Assembly (NCBI GenBank): GCA_910588015.1
Contig: CAJUOK010000021.1
Coordinates: 1 to 27,539 of the forward strand
Reading direction: 5' to 3'
Source: an uncultured Christensenellaceae bacterium
GTDB taxonomy: Bacteria; Bacillota; Clostridia; Christensenellales; UBA3700
DNA length: 27,539 bases
Part shown: positions 1 through 8,918 of the stretch, one piece after another
Layout of the letters: every line of letters starts with the position of its first letter
Numbering within the stretch: position 1 is the first letter of the stretch
Notes under the pieces: generated by a model
Databases searched by the model: none
What the model was told of the DNA's origin: nothing
Seen by the model: the letters and a program-made list of their open reading frames with translations, nothing else
Made by a program: the position numbers and the translations under genes

Positions 1-3000
1 TCTTGTAATACTTCTTGATTTTTTGCATTGTCTTGCATAAGTTTTTCATTTTGATTTATGAGTTTCTGCACAAGTTCGTCGTTGGTCGACGCCTGCTGCG
101 GCAACATCTGTTGCATTCCCGGTAGCATTGCAGTCATTGTCTCGGATACTATGCCTCTTATCTCTTCCGCGCCCAAGTACGGTTGTGCGTTCATATATAC
201 GCCCTGCGGCTGTCCTTGCATATTACCCTGTCCGCCCATCATACTCATAAACATCATTCGCATATTTTCGTCGCGTTGCTTTGTCTCATTCTTTTCGTAT
301 TCTTCTTTGCTATTCGTCAAATTTTCTTCGGCATTTATACATCTGTTTTTGGCAATAATCATAATTGCTAAACTTGCAAATGCCAATCCCATTAATACGC
401 ACGCGATTGCAGTCCAACCGCTTGCCGAGATTCCCAAGAATGCGCTTGCATAAAACGAAGAATACTTAGCTTTTTCTATCTTTTTCGCCCGATTTCTGCG
501 GCTCTCAAAACTTGCGGTCTTCCCCATAAATATCAATATTAGTATTATACTAATTCCGCTTGCTAGCAATTGCCACAAAGGCAATTCTTTCAGCTTTGAA
601 AGCAATTCGTCCAACGCTCCGCTACCGTCGTCGGGCATTGGTTCGTCCGGTTTGTTATCATCTGGCGGCGTTATAGGTTCGTTCCCTCCGTCTGTGGGCA
701 AATCGGGGTCTATTTGCGGATAATACGGATTCTTGGAATCATTGGGGTCCGTCAGTTTATCTCCGCTATTCACCGTAAATTCCTGCCATTGAGTTTCCGT
801 TGTACCGTCAGCAAAAATAAAGTTGGCTTTTTGGTCTTCTTTTATCCTGCCTCTTATCATATAGGTTTTACCGACTTCGAGTTTATCGTAATCAATAGTA
901 TTACCGTCGCCGTCTATAATATCGTATTCAACGCCGCTTATCTGTCCGTAATCCAATTTTAATACGTTTGGCTTCGCCTCAGTATTCCACTCAATCTCTA
1001 TTTTGGCTTGAACTATCTCAAAGTCGAATTCTTTATCGCCTTCTATTTGATATTTGTCGATATAGGAAGTCTTAAGACTTACTTCTATTTTGTATTTACC
1101 AAGTTTAATAGGCGCGCCGTTGAGTTTTAAACCGTTATCGTCAAAATACGTCACGTTAAAAGCAGTGTCGGGCAATATTCCGTTGGAACAACTGATTTTT
1201 GCGTGTCTTGGATTGGTATTGTACTCCATAGTCGGATTCGTCAAATTCACGTTGATTTTCGCAAGCTCTTTTCCTACTCTGAAAACTTTCGACTTCGCCG
1301 TTGGGTCGCTCAACACATAATTTTGAGTATCTAACAACACCGGCACTGCAACGTAATATTTAGACTCGTTTTCCGACCATACTATGTCATTTATGGTAAG
1401 TTTTTTACTCGCGTCTAAAATATTTCCGCTTGCGTCTGTCTCGTAATACTCATATCCCACCGTTTGGCTGTCGGCTCTCGGGTCTCGCAATACATATATA
1501 TCGTATTTTTTGCCGTTTATATCTTCAGCCATACTGTTCTTCCAACTGGTCGAAGGTATTTCGGCAGGTACTACGCTCCAACTTTTGCTCCATAGGAAAT
1601 TGCCGTCCGGGTCTATATAAGAGTTTCTGTCTATGCTGTCGGGCAACACGTAATTATCTTTGTAAGCCGCGTCCAACGCAAACGTAACGACTGCCAAGTT
1701 GCCGTCCCCCACTGCATTGCCTATATTGTCCGTATATGTAGCTAAAAGTCCGTTTGGCAAATTTTCCAACACTTCTTCGCAATTATTGCCTCCGTTATAC
1801 GGCAGCTCTCCATCGTTCTTCCATTTCACATCGCTCAAATCAAACTTCGCCGCGTCAATCTTCCACTTTATAGAATAAACAGTCTTATTGCCGTAAGAAT
1901 CTTCCAACCTCACCGACGTGACGTAAGTATCAGCATTCTTACCTACGGCAGTATTATCCGAACCTTTGCCTGCATCAACATTGTATCCGTTGACTCCGTA
2001 CGTAGTATCGATATTGAAACTACCTTGTAAAATAACAAACCCATAGCTATTACCAGCATCGTAAGTCAATACTTTATTATATTCTAAAATCGCCGTGTTG
2101 CCCACCGTCACAGTTACTGTGTCATTATTGACTCCGTTGAGCGTAAATACCCAAACCGGAGCAGTAACTATTGTTTGCGCCACGACGTTGAGTTTGATTG
2201 CATTTGCCATAACTATTTCATAGTTGCCGTTGTCCGACTCCAATAAAAGTTCCCACTCGCCTATGCTTAAATTAGCGTCTGTATGCAACTCGGCAGTCAT
2301 CAAACCTATCGCCCTAATCAAATATCCCGCCGTTACCGCCGAGCTGTCGACGGGGTCTGTATAAGCCAGTTCATATCTGCTTGTACTTCTTTTTGCGACG
2401 AATTTAGCGCGAACAATATCCGAACCTATCGGAATTGAAGTTATCATCCCGTTTACGCTTTGTTTCTTGCCTTCTTCGACTTTTATAGTATTAGTTCCGT
2501 TGTCGCCGTTTATCTGAATATTTATTTTTGCGGGAGTTACTTCGAATTCTATTTCCTTATCGGACTTATCGTCGGGAATTCCGCTATGCCAAAAAACCGA
2601 ACCGTCCTGCTTCTTTAACTTGATTTTTATCTTGTATTTTCCCGCGTTGGTCACCCCTAACGTGTCTCTATTGTCATAACTTACTCCGTTGGGAATCGAC
2701 GCCAAGTCTATCTCCATTTCCGTGCTGTCAAAACCGCTAAGCGTGAATCTCTTTTCATTTCCCGTATAAGTCAACGTTGTCGTAGTAAACGAAGGAATAT
2801 TAAGCTCTTGTCCTTGAATATGAATTTGCACCGATTTGGGCGTAACCGTCGGGTCGGGAATATAATTGCCGTTAACGGAAATTACAGTAGCTATATAATT
2901 GCCTTTAGCCGTAGGAGGAATCTTGTCTGCGCTGTATGCAGGCAATCCTCCCGGCACATTTTCATAATGAAAATCCAACACGCTGCCCTGCGGCAATGAC

Positions 3001-4475
3001 GACTCTATCGCAACCAAATCTGACACGTCGTGCGTCACGCTCGGCAACACCGTGCCTCCGCCAGTCAAAGTAAACCCAACTTCTTTTGGCTTTATTTCGT
3101 AATCTATAATTCTTGTAAAAGACGAATTTATTTTATAATCTTTCCACAATATCTTGCCGGAAGTATCTATGATGCTAAATTCTACCTTATACTTTCCCGC
3201 ATTCTTGGGCACGGCAATCGTTCTTCCTTCGCTATCTTTATATACGACGCTTATTTCGCCGTCGGTCAAAAGCTTGTCAAAATCACTCGTATACCAACTT
3301 GGAACGTTGCCGTAATTCACTGACATATCCAATCCCGAATACGTCTTCTCAACGTTTGACGGCACGGTGAATTCTTTGACGGTAGCGCTTTGAACTTTCT
3401 TTAAATTTAAGTGAAATGCCGGACGGTAAGCAAACGAAGCGTCGTTGGCTATATAGGGTTCGTTCAAATTGGCATTGGCGCTTGTAACTGCTACTGCGCT
3501 ATAATTATCCCAAGCCGAACCTCTTAACCAATATCCTATAGAGTTCTCACAATTGTCTTTTGTTAATTTCCATATGCTGTTATAATTATTGGTCGTCAAA
3601 TAATTCGCGTCTCCAATCTCTATCGCCGACGGCAACCATATATTATCTAATTTCCATATATCATATCCGGGTTTGCTTTGATAACATCTTCTTTGATAGA
3701 AATCACTTACAGGAAACGTAGTTGTATATGCCTCGTTGTTGGTATTATAATTGATATCAGAATGACGACCTTTTCCCTGTTGAAATTCCTGCCATTCCAC
3801 TTTTGACGGCGTATCAATAAAATTTGTTAAACTTCCCGATACGTTGGTCATTGTAAATTTAGCAAATTTATTTGTCGGGTCTTGAGTAGCGACAATTTCA
3901 TTCGCCGCGCCTCCTGTATACGAACTGTAATAACTTCCTCCGTTATTCAAAGTCACTGCTCTTATCATACTCGTGCCATACATATTCGCCGGCGCATCGC
4001 CGTCTCTATTATCAGCGTAAGAATTAAATGCAGCGGTGTCAGTACTGTTTGCTAGCCACAGCGTCAGTATAGGTTCTGAATCTTTATTCGTTGAAAGATA
4101 TACGGCATTCCATATCATACCTTCTATAGTTAAAGTAATTAATTTGCCGCCCGTTTGGGTATTCCTTGTATCGGTGAAATCTGCGTTTGACTTGGTAGCT
4201 GTCGCAGCTGCTATTACGTCGTCGTAAGTTGCGTTGGCAACTCCCGTAATTTGAGAGTATAAAATTTTTATTTGTGTTACGTCAAAAACGAAACCGTCGT
4301 TTCTCGTTGCATAATCACTCAAAAGTATGTTGCCTATATCTGTAGTGACCGCGGCAGACGATAGAGCAACGCCGCTGTTTAGTGGCATAAGCAAAACTAA
4401 TGCGCTTGCGGAAAATATACATAACAAAACCATACATATTATCAAATATTTAACTTTTTTCTTGCGTACTTCCAT
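1..4475 (-). CDS. Giant surface protein with two-helix C-terminal anchor (3' end outside window)
   Basis: The frame is open without a stop from the ATG at 4475 to the window edge, giving 1491 codons with the end missing. A ribosome binding site, AGAGGTG, lies just upstream. Residues 1-8 are basic and 9-31 form a hydrophobic signal or anchor helix. Around residues 310-355 a YWLRGS...YRPAFHLNL stretch resembles DUF6273-type domains. From about 365 to 1250 there are repeated beta-rich modules of about 100-250 residues with (V/L)xYTG or LPYNG-like openings and GKYKI(E/K) ends, similar to the MBG/YDG-type domains of Clostridia surface proteins. A Pro/Asp-rich linker (about 1253-1288) leads to two hydrophobic helices (about 1297-1318 and 1341-1375) separated by a basic loop. 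A Met/Gln-rich, partly coiled-coil tail follows and runs off the window. No LPXTG motif is visible. Role inferred: cell-surface adhesin or structural protein. Domain names are by eye; the frame is certain. Confidence 0.9.
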   Translation of the reverse strand, partial: MEVRKKKVKYLIICMVLLCIFSASALVLLMPLNSGVALSSAAVTTDIGNILLSDYATRNDGFVFDVTQIKILYSQITGVANATYDDVIAAATATKSNADFTDTRNTQTGGKLITLTIEGMIWNAVYLSTNKDSEPILTLWLANSTDTAAFNSYADNRDGDAPANMYGTSMIRAVTLNNGGSYYSSYTGGAANEIVATQDPTNKFAKFTMTNVSGSLTNFIDTPSKVEWQEFQQGKGRHSDINYNTNNEAYTTTFPVSDFYQRRCYQSKPGYDIWKLDNIWLPSAIEIGDANYLTTNNYNSIWKLTKDNCENSIGYWLRGSAWDNYSAVAVTSANANLNEPYIANDASFAYRPAFHLNLKKVQSATVKEFTVPSNVEKTYSGLDMSVNYGNVPSWYTSDFDKLLTDGEISVVYKDSEGRTIAVPKNAGKYKVEFSIIDTSGKILWKDYKINSSFTRIIDYEIKPKEVGFTLTGGGTVLPSVTHDVSDLVAIESSLPQGSVLDFHYENVPGGLPAYSADKIPPTAKGNYIATVISVNGNYIPDPTVTPKSVQIHIQGQELNIPSFTTTTLTYTGNEKRFTLSGFDSTEMEIDLASIPNGVSYDNRDTLGVTNAGKYKIKIKLKKQDGSVFWHSGIPDDKSDKEIEFEVTPAKINIQINGDNGTNTIKVEEGKKQSVNGMITSIPIGSDIVRAKFVAKRSTSRYELAYTDPVDSSAVTAGYLIRAIGLMTAELHTDANLSIGEWELLLESDNGNYEIVMANAIKLNVVAQTIVTAPVWVFTLNGVNNDTVTVTVGNTAILEYNKVLTYDAGNSYGFVILQGSFNIDTTYGVNGYNVDAGKGSDNTAVGKNADTYVTSVRLEDSYGNKTVYSIKWKIDAAKFDLSDVKWKNDGELPYNGGNNCEEVLENLPNGLLATYTDNIGNAVGDGNLAVVTFALDAAYKDNYVLPDSIDRNSYIDPDGNFLWSKSWSVVPAEIPSTSWKNSMAEDINGKKYDIYVLRDPRADSQTVGYEYYETDASGNILDASKKLTINDIVWSENESKYYVAVPVLLDTQNYVLSDPTAKSKVFRVGKELAKINVNLTNPTMEYNTNPRHAKISCSNGILPDTAFNVTYFDDNGLKLNGAPIKLGKYKIEVSLKTSYIDKYQIEGDKEFDFEIVQAKIEIEWNTEAKPNVLKLDYGQISGVEYDIIDGDGNTIDYDKLEVGKTYMIRGRIKEDQKANFIFADGTTETQWQEFTVNSGDKLTDPNDSKNPYYPQIDPDLPTDGGNEPITPPDDNKPDEPMPDDGSGALDELLSKLKELPLWQLLASGISIILILIFMGKTASFESRRNRAKKIEKAKYSSFYASAFLGISASGWTAIACVLMGLAFASLAIMIIAKNRCINAEENLTNSKEEYEKNETKQRDENMRMMFMSMMGGQGNMQGQPQGVYMNAQPYLGAEEIRGIVSETMTAMLPGMQQMLPQQASTNDELVQKLINQNEKLMQDNAKNQEVLQ

Positions 4476-4607
4476 ACTCACCTCTTTTTGATACTTTAAT
4501 ATTAAAGTCAATTTCCACACATTATTGAAGTTCAATTTACATTGATATTTTGAGCCAAAACCAATAACACACTTTATTTGAAATATATAAATGTCATATC
4601 TTTTTAA

Positions 4608-4741
4608 TTCCAAAAAAAGTATACTTTTACTGACCCAAAGCTATTGCAAAATAACGTATCGTGAACTATAATATTATTGAAAAAATATGCCGTTTCGCGC
4701 TATGCAAAACGGCAGTCAGTAAAAGTATACTTTTTTTGGAA
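4608..4741. mobile_element. 134-bp MITE-like element with perfect 27-bp terminal inverted repeats
   Basis: The left arm (4608-4634) and right arm (4715-4741) are exact reverse complements over 27 bases, and each arm contains the 14-base palindrome AAAAGTATACTTTT. The 80-base interior carries a further hairpin (TGCCGTTT at 4688-4695 with AAACGGCA at 4707-4714) and no usable reading frame. The size, perfect ends and lack of coding capacity fit a miniature inverted-repeat element. No clean target-site duplication flanks it, so a pair of regulator operators or another structured element remains possible. Confidence 0.5.
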
Positions 4742-4813
4742 AATCTTTAATAAGTTGATATTTTTTATAAAAAATTTATTAAATAAGAAATAATAAGGGT
4801 AATAAAAAATAAG

Positions 4814-4891
4814 TAATAGCGACGCTTATTAATATGAGCATCATCTTGTTGTATCCAACATTTGGTGTCATAACATAAATCGTCGCTATTA
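4814..4891. repeat. Inverted repeat, 11-bp perfect arms
   Basis: TAATAGCGACG at 4814-4824 is the exact reverse complement of 4881-4891, with 56 bases between that contain a small TGTTG/CAACA hairpin. It lies downstream of gpmI on the bottom strand, but no T run follows it, so it is not a standard terminator. Function unknown. Confidence 0.4.
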
Positions 4892-4927
4892 TAATTATAG
4901 CAATATTTTCTATTAATTAATAGTGCT

Positions 4928-6466
4928 CTATTTAACCAATAGACTCTTACCAGTCATCTCTTTGGGTATTTCAAGTCCCATCATATCGAGCATTGTCGGC
5001 GCGATATCGCAAAGCTTGCCGCCGTCTTTGAGAGCTTTGACTCCGTCTGCGCCTATGACTACGAACGGCACGGGATTGGTTGTATGCGCGGTAAACGGAG
5101 CTTTGGTATCAGCATCAAACATATAATCGCAGTTACCGTGGTCAGCCGTAAGGAGCGCCTGTCCGCCGACTTCCTCAATTGCGTCAAGAACCTTTTTAAC
5201 GCATTCGTCGGTAACCTTGACTGCCTTTTGAGCAGCTTGCATAATACCAGTGTGACCTACCATATCGCAGTTGGCGAAGTTGAGAATCATAACTTGATAT
5301 TTACCGCTCTTGATTACTTCGCAAGCTTTGTCGCAAACTTCGTAAGCGCTCATTTCGGGTTTCATATCAAAAGTAGCTATTTTGGGAGAATCGATAAGAA
5401 TTCTGTCCTCGCCGTCGTTGGGAGCTTCTACTCCGCCGTTGAAAAAGAAGGTTACGTGAGCGTATTTTTGCGTCTCTGCAATTCTAAACTGCTTGACACC
5501 TTGTTTTGACAAATATTCACCAAGAGTATTGGTGTATCTCTCTTTCTTAAATGCTACTTCCAACTTACCCTCGAAAGTTGCGTCGTAAGTCGTAAACGAT
5601 ACGAATTTAGGCGCTAAAAACCCTTTTGCTCTTTCGAATCCGTTGAAGTCTTTAAAAATGAAACTTCTTGTAATTTGCCTTGCTCTGTCGGGACGGTAAT
5701 TGAAGAAAATCACGCTGTCGCCTTTGTTTATAGTCGCTGTCGGTTTGCCGTTCTCCGTTATTACTGTGGGGAGCATAAATTCGTCGGTAACGCCTTTGTC
5801 GTAACTGTTTTGCATAGCATCTACGGCATTGCCCTCTTCGACTCCCTGTCCGTCGACAAGCGCGGCATAAGCTTTAGAGACTCTTTCCCAAATATTATCC
5901 CTGTCCATTGCGTAAAATCTGCCGCTTATCGTAGCAATCTTGCCGTAATTTAATTTGGTAAGATAGTCGGAAAGTTCTTGTATAAAACCTTTACCGCTTA
6001 TAGGCGAAACGTCTCTGCCATCCATAAAGCAATGGATATAGGTATTTTTGACGCCCATATCTTTTGCCATTTTTACTGTTGCATACAAATGCTCCGTATG
6101 AGAATGAACGCCGCCGTCGGAAACAAGTCCCATAATATGCAGACTCTTACCGTCTTGCTTTGCGTTGTTCATCGCGTCTACTAAAGCGGAATTTGTGAAG
6201 AAATCGCCGTCGCTTATGGCTTTGCTGATTTTGGGCAGGTCTTGGAATATGACTCTTCCCGCGCCTATATTTAGGTGTCCGACTTCGCTGTTGCCCATCT
6301 GTCCGTCGGGAAGTCCTACCGCAAGTCCGCTTGCCATAAGTTGAGTCGACGGATTGTCCATTATTATTTTTAATACTTCAGGAGAGGTCACGGGAGATAT
6401 GGCGTTGCTTTCGCCAAACTCGTTTATACCGTAACCGTCCATAATTATCAGTCCTGTAAACTTCAT
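4928..6466 (-). CDS. gpmI: 2,3-bisphosphoglycerate-independent phosphoglycerate mutase
   Basis: Interconverts 3-phosphoglycerate and 2-phosphoglycerate in glycolysis; a cytosolic, Mn-dependent enzyme of the alkaline phosphatase superfamily. The 512-residue length is normal for the family. Metal-binding Asp10 sits in the opening MDGYG motif and the phosphorylated serine is Ser60 in GQMGNSEVGH. Later motifs include MDGRD, the Arg-rich NYRPDRARQ substrate segment, and NFANCDMVGHTG and TADHGNCD metal sites near the C-terminus. The ATG at 6466 follows a TTAGAGG ribosome binding site and starts the protein at the conserved first strand. It is the last gene of pgk-tpiA-gpmI, 58 bases behind tpiA, and probably shares the promoter in front of pgk. 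Confidence 0.98.
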   Translation of the reverse strand: MKFTGLIIMDGYGINEFGESNAISPVTSPEVLKIIMDNPSTQLMASGLAVGLPDGQMGNSEVGHLNIGAGRVIFQDLPKISKAISDGDFFTNSALVDAMNNAKQDGKSLHIMGLVSDGGVHSHTEHLYATVKMAKDMGVKNTYIHCFMDGRDVSPISGKGFIQELSDYLTKLNYGKIATISGRFYAMDRDNIWERVSKAYAALVDGQGVEEGNAVDAMQNSYDKGVTDEFMLPTVITENGKPTATINKGDSVIFFNYRPDRARQITRSFIFKDFNGFERAKGFLAPKFVSFTTYDATFEGKLEVAFKKERYTNTLGEYLSKQGVKQFRIAETQKYAHVTFFFNGGVEAPNDGEDRILIDSPKIATFDMKPEMSAYEVCDKACEVIKSGKYQVMILNFANCDMVGHTGIMQAAQKAVKVTDECVKKVLDAIEEVGGQALLTADHGNCDYMFDADTKAPFTAHTTNPVPFVVIGADGVKALKDGGKLCDIAPTMLDMMGLEIPKEMTGKSLLVK

Positions 6467-6524
6467 AAAACCTCTAAACGTTTTAAGATACCCCTATATT
6501 ATAGAAGTATTTTTATATGCGCAA

Positions 6525-7274
6525 TTAATACTTAACTACTTGCGAGAAATCAACCGCTTTCAAAGAAGCTCCGCCGATAAGTCCGCCGTCGATTTGCGGC
6601 ATAGCCATCAACTCGCTTGCATTCTTGGGATTCATACTTCCGCCGTATTGAATTCTTACTTTGTTTTCTGCGCAATCTTTGCAATAAAGATTTGCCATAG
6701 TATCGCGAATAATAGCTATTGTGTCGTTAGCGTCCTGCGCCGTTGCAGTTTTGCCTGTTCCGATAGCCCAAACGGGTTCGTAAGCTATAACGATATTTTC
6801 AAGCTGACTCTTGTCAATATCTTTGAAAGCTTCGGTAGTCTGTCTTACCAAAACGTCCTTTACAAGTCCGCCTTCTCTCTCTTCCAAAGTCTCGCCGACG
6901 CAGATAATTGGCTTTAATCCCTTTGCCAAAGCTGCCTTAACTCTTGCGTTGACGGTTTGGTCTGTCTCGCCGAAATACTGTCTGCGTTCGCTGTGTCCGA
7001 TAATAACGTATTCTACGCCGAGCTCGACAAGCATATCCGCGCTTATCTCTCCCGTGAACGCGCCTTTCTCCGCCCAGTGCACGTTTTCTGCGCCAAGTTT
7101 GATATTGGTGCCTTTGATAAGTTCTCCTGCCGCGGCAATGTTTGTATAGGGTACGCAGACTACTACTTCTGCTTTAGCGTCTTTTACAAGCGGAATAAGG
7201 TCTGTAAGAAGAGCCTTTGTGCCTGCGATAGTATTGTTCATTTTCCAGTTTCCTGCAATTATAGGTTGTCTCAT
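6525..7274 (-). CDS. tpiA: Triosephosphate isomerase
   Basis: Interconverts dihydroxyacetone phosphate and glyceraldehyde 3-phosphate. The 249-residue TIM barrel has all the hallmarks: GNWKMN with Lys11, IIGHSERR with the electrophile His94, AYEPVWAIGTGKTAT with the catalytic base Glu166 followed by the flexible phosphate loop, and a C-terminal YGGSM and GGLIGGASL phosphate site. The ATG at 7274 is preceded by AAGAGG at the right distance. It lies between pgk and gpmI in the same direction. It would also handle a dihydroxyacetone phosphate product from the aldolase cassette further right, if that aldolase makes one (inference). Confidence 0.98.
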   Translation of the reverse strand: MRQPIIAGNWKMNNTIAGTKALLTDLIPLVKDAKAEVVVCVPYTNIAAAGELIKGTNIKLGAENVHWAEKGAFTGEISADMLVELGVEYVIIGHSERRQYFGETDQTVNARVKAALAKGLKPIICVGETLEEREGGLVKDVLVRQTTEAFKDIDKSQLENIVIAYEPVWAIGTGKTATAQDANDTIAIIRDTMANLYCKDCAENKVRIQYGGSMNPKNASELMAMPQIDGGLIGGASLKAVDFSQVVKY

Positions 7275-7365
7275 TATAAATACCTCTTAAAATTTATTCT
7301 GTATTGATTTATTGTCGAGATTATCAATTCCCGTACTGAAAAGAGATAATCTGCTAATTATTAAA

Positions 7366-7394
7366 GACTGCCGCAAAAACTATTTGCGACAGTC
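7366..7394 (-). terminator. Hairpin between pgk and tpiA (weak terminator or processing site)
   Basis: GACTG(C)CGCAAA pairs with TTTGCG(A)CAGTC around a 5-base loop, one mismatch. On the bottom strand it lies 9 bases after the pgk stop and is followed by TTTAATAAT, not a solid T run. It could partly terminate transcription or stabilise the upstream pgk message while allowing read-through into tpiA. Confidence 0.45.
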
Positions 7395-7403
7395 AATGTG
7401 TTT

Positions 7404-8720
7404 TTATTTGTCGTTAAGGCACGCAATGCCCGGCAATATTTTGCCTTCGAAAAGTTCCAAAGAAGCGCCGCCGCCCGTAGAAATGTGGCTCATCTTGTCG
7501 GCAAAACCAAGTTGAGCTACAGCAGCTGCGCTGTCGCCGCCGCCGATTATGGTAGTTGCGCCTTTTGCCTCAGCCATAGCCTTTGCCACGGCAACCGTTC
7601 CGTTGGCGAGAATGGGATTTTCAAAAACGCCCATAGGACCGTTCCAAATTACGGTCTTGGCATTTTTTACTTCGTTGGCAAAAAGTTCTCTTGATTTGCT
7701 ACCGATATCCAAGCCCATTTTATCTGCGGGGATACAACGTATGTCGCACTCGCTAACTTCGATTGGAGCGTCTATAGGATTGGGGAATGCTCCTGCTATA
7801 ACAGCGTCTACAGGCAACAAAATTTTCTTGCCGAGAGACTTTGCTTTCTCAAGCATTTGTTTGCAATAATCGAGTTTTTCGTCGTCAACCAAAGATGTGC
7901 CTACTTCGCTGCCTTGAGCCTTGGCAAAAGTATAGGACATACCGCCTCCGATGATAAGCGTATCGCACTTGTTGAGAAGATTGTCTATAACCTTAAGCTT
8001 ATCTGCGACTTTCGCGCCGCCAAGTACAGCGACAAACGGATGAACGGGATGCTCTAAACTGTCTGCCATTACGCTCAATTCTTTTTCGATGAGGAATCCG
8101 CATACAGCGTCTTTTACAAAACCGTATTCTACAATACCTGCCGTCGAAGCGTGACTTCTGTGAGCCGTGCCGAAAGCGTCGTTGACGTATACGTCGGCAT
8201 ACTCGCTCAACGCCTTACAAAAAGCTTCGTCTCTGCCTTCTTCCTCTGCGTGGAAACGCAAATTCTCAAGCAATACGCACTCGCCGTCTTTCAAAGCCGC
8301 AACTTTTGCTTTTGCGTCCTCTCCTATAACGTCCTTTGCAAAAGCTACTTTGCCGCCCAAAATTTCGTTGAGTCTGTCGGCAACGGGCTTGAGCGTCAAT
8401 TTGACGGGGTCGTTCTTAAGAGCTTTGGCAATAGCCTGCTCTTTTGCCTGCGCCTGTTCTTCTGCGGGAAGAGCTTCGATTGCTTTCTTTTCTTTTTTGG
8501 TCAAACCTACTTTTGCGCTGAAAATGCTGTGCGGCTTGCCCATATGAGAACAAAGAATAACTTTTGCTCCTTGCTCCATTAGATATTTAATTGTCGGCAA
8601 TGCGCCTTGAATACGGTTTTCGTCCGTGATAACGCCGTCTTTCATCGGCACGTTGAAATCCACTCTTACGAGGCACTTCTTGCCTTTTACGTCTACGTCT
8701 TTTATTGACTTCTTGTTCAT
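7404..8720 (-). CDS. pgk: Phosphoglycerate kinase with an extra charged insert
   Basis: Makes ATP and 3-phosphoglycerate from 1,3-bisphosphoglycerate. The N-terminal RVDFNVP motif (about residues 19-25), SHMGKP (58-63), LENLRFH, and the C-terminal IIGGGDSAAAV and STGGGASLE nucleotide motifs are all present. At 438 residues it is about 40 longer than most bacterial versions. The excess is a Lys/Ala/Glu-rich segment at roughly residues 64-104, between SHMGKP and KLTLKPVADRL, where other enzymes have a short loop; it is predicted helical. The ATG at 8720 follows AAGGAGA. The gene heads pgk-tpiA-gpmI and has a sigma-A-type promoter about 40 bases upstream of the ATG. Confidence 0.97.
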   Translation of the reverse strand: MNKKSIKDVDVKGKKCLVRVDFNVPMKDGVITDENRIQGALPTIKYLMEQGAKVILCSHMGKPHSIFSAKVGLTKKEKKAIEALPAEEQAQAKEQAIAKALKNDPVKLTLKPVADRLNEILGGKVAFAKDVIGEDAKAKVAALKDGECVLLENLRFHAEEEGRDEAFCKALSEYADVYVNDAFGTAHRSHASTAGIVEYGFVKDAVCGFLIEKELSVMADSLEHPVHPFVAVLGGAKVADKLKVIDNLLNKCDTLIIGGGMSYTFAKAQGSEVGTSLVDDEKLDYCKQMLEKAKSLGKKILLPVDAVIAGAFPNPIDAPIEVSECDIRCIPADKMGLDIGSKSRELFANEVKNAKTVIWNGPMGVFENPILANGTVAVAKAMAEAKGATTIIGGGDSAAAVAQLGFADKMSHISTGGGASLELFEGKILPGIACLNDK

Positions 8721-8760
8721 ATAAAGTCTCCTTGATTTTATAAAATAATTTTACGCAAAT

Positions 8761-8789
8761 ATTATATCACCGTATATGTTTTTTGTAAA
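8761..8789 (-). promoter_or_regulatory. Sigma-A-type promoter of pgk-tpiA-gpmI
   Basis: On the bottom strand TTTACA (8784-8789) and TATAAT (8761-8766) are separated by 17 bases. The expected start is about 8754, leaving a leader of roughly 34 bases that includes the AAGGAGA ribosome binding site of pgk. Confidence 0.75.
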
Positions 8790-8918
8790 GAATTATTGCT
8801 AAATTTTTCCAATTGTCCGCCGTCGTCGGAGCTAATCCAATCTTTGCGGAATTATATTTGAGTTGAAATTCAAACTGTTGACTCAAAACTATATCAATTA
8901 TAGGTTATTGATTAAAAC

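Larger units (their letters stand above)
4476..4927. other. Gene-free AT-rich gap between surface-protein gene and gpmI
   Basis: No convincing coding frame on either strand. The stretch holds the 5' leader and RBS of the surface-protein gene (right after 4475), the 134-bp inverted-repeat element at 4608-4741 and a second inverted repeat at 4814-4891. No typical terminator (GC stem plus T run) for the gpmI operon was seen. A possible promoter for the surface gene is TTGGAA (bottom strand of 4608-4613, the very end of the element) with TATATA 18 bases further on, but it is weak. Confidence 0.6.

Noticed and set aside
1..4475. A possible frameshift or series of small genes in the left part
   Set aside because: Reading the bottom strand codon by codon from 4475 gives no stop to the window edge, so a single long frame explains the region.
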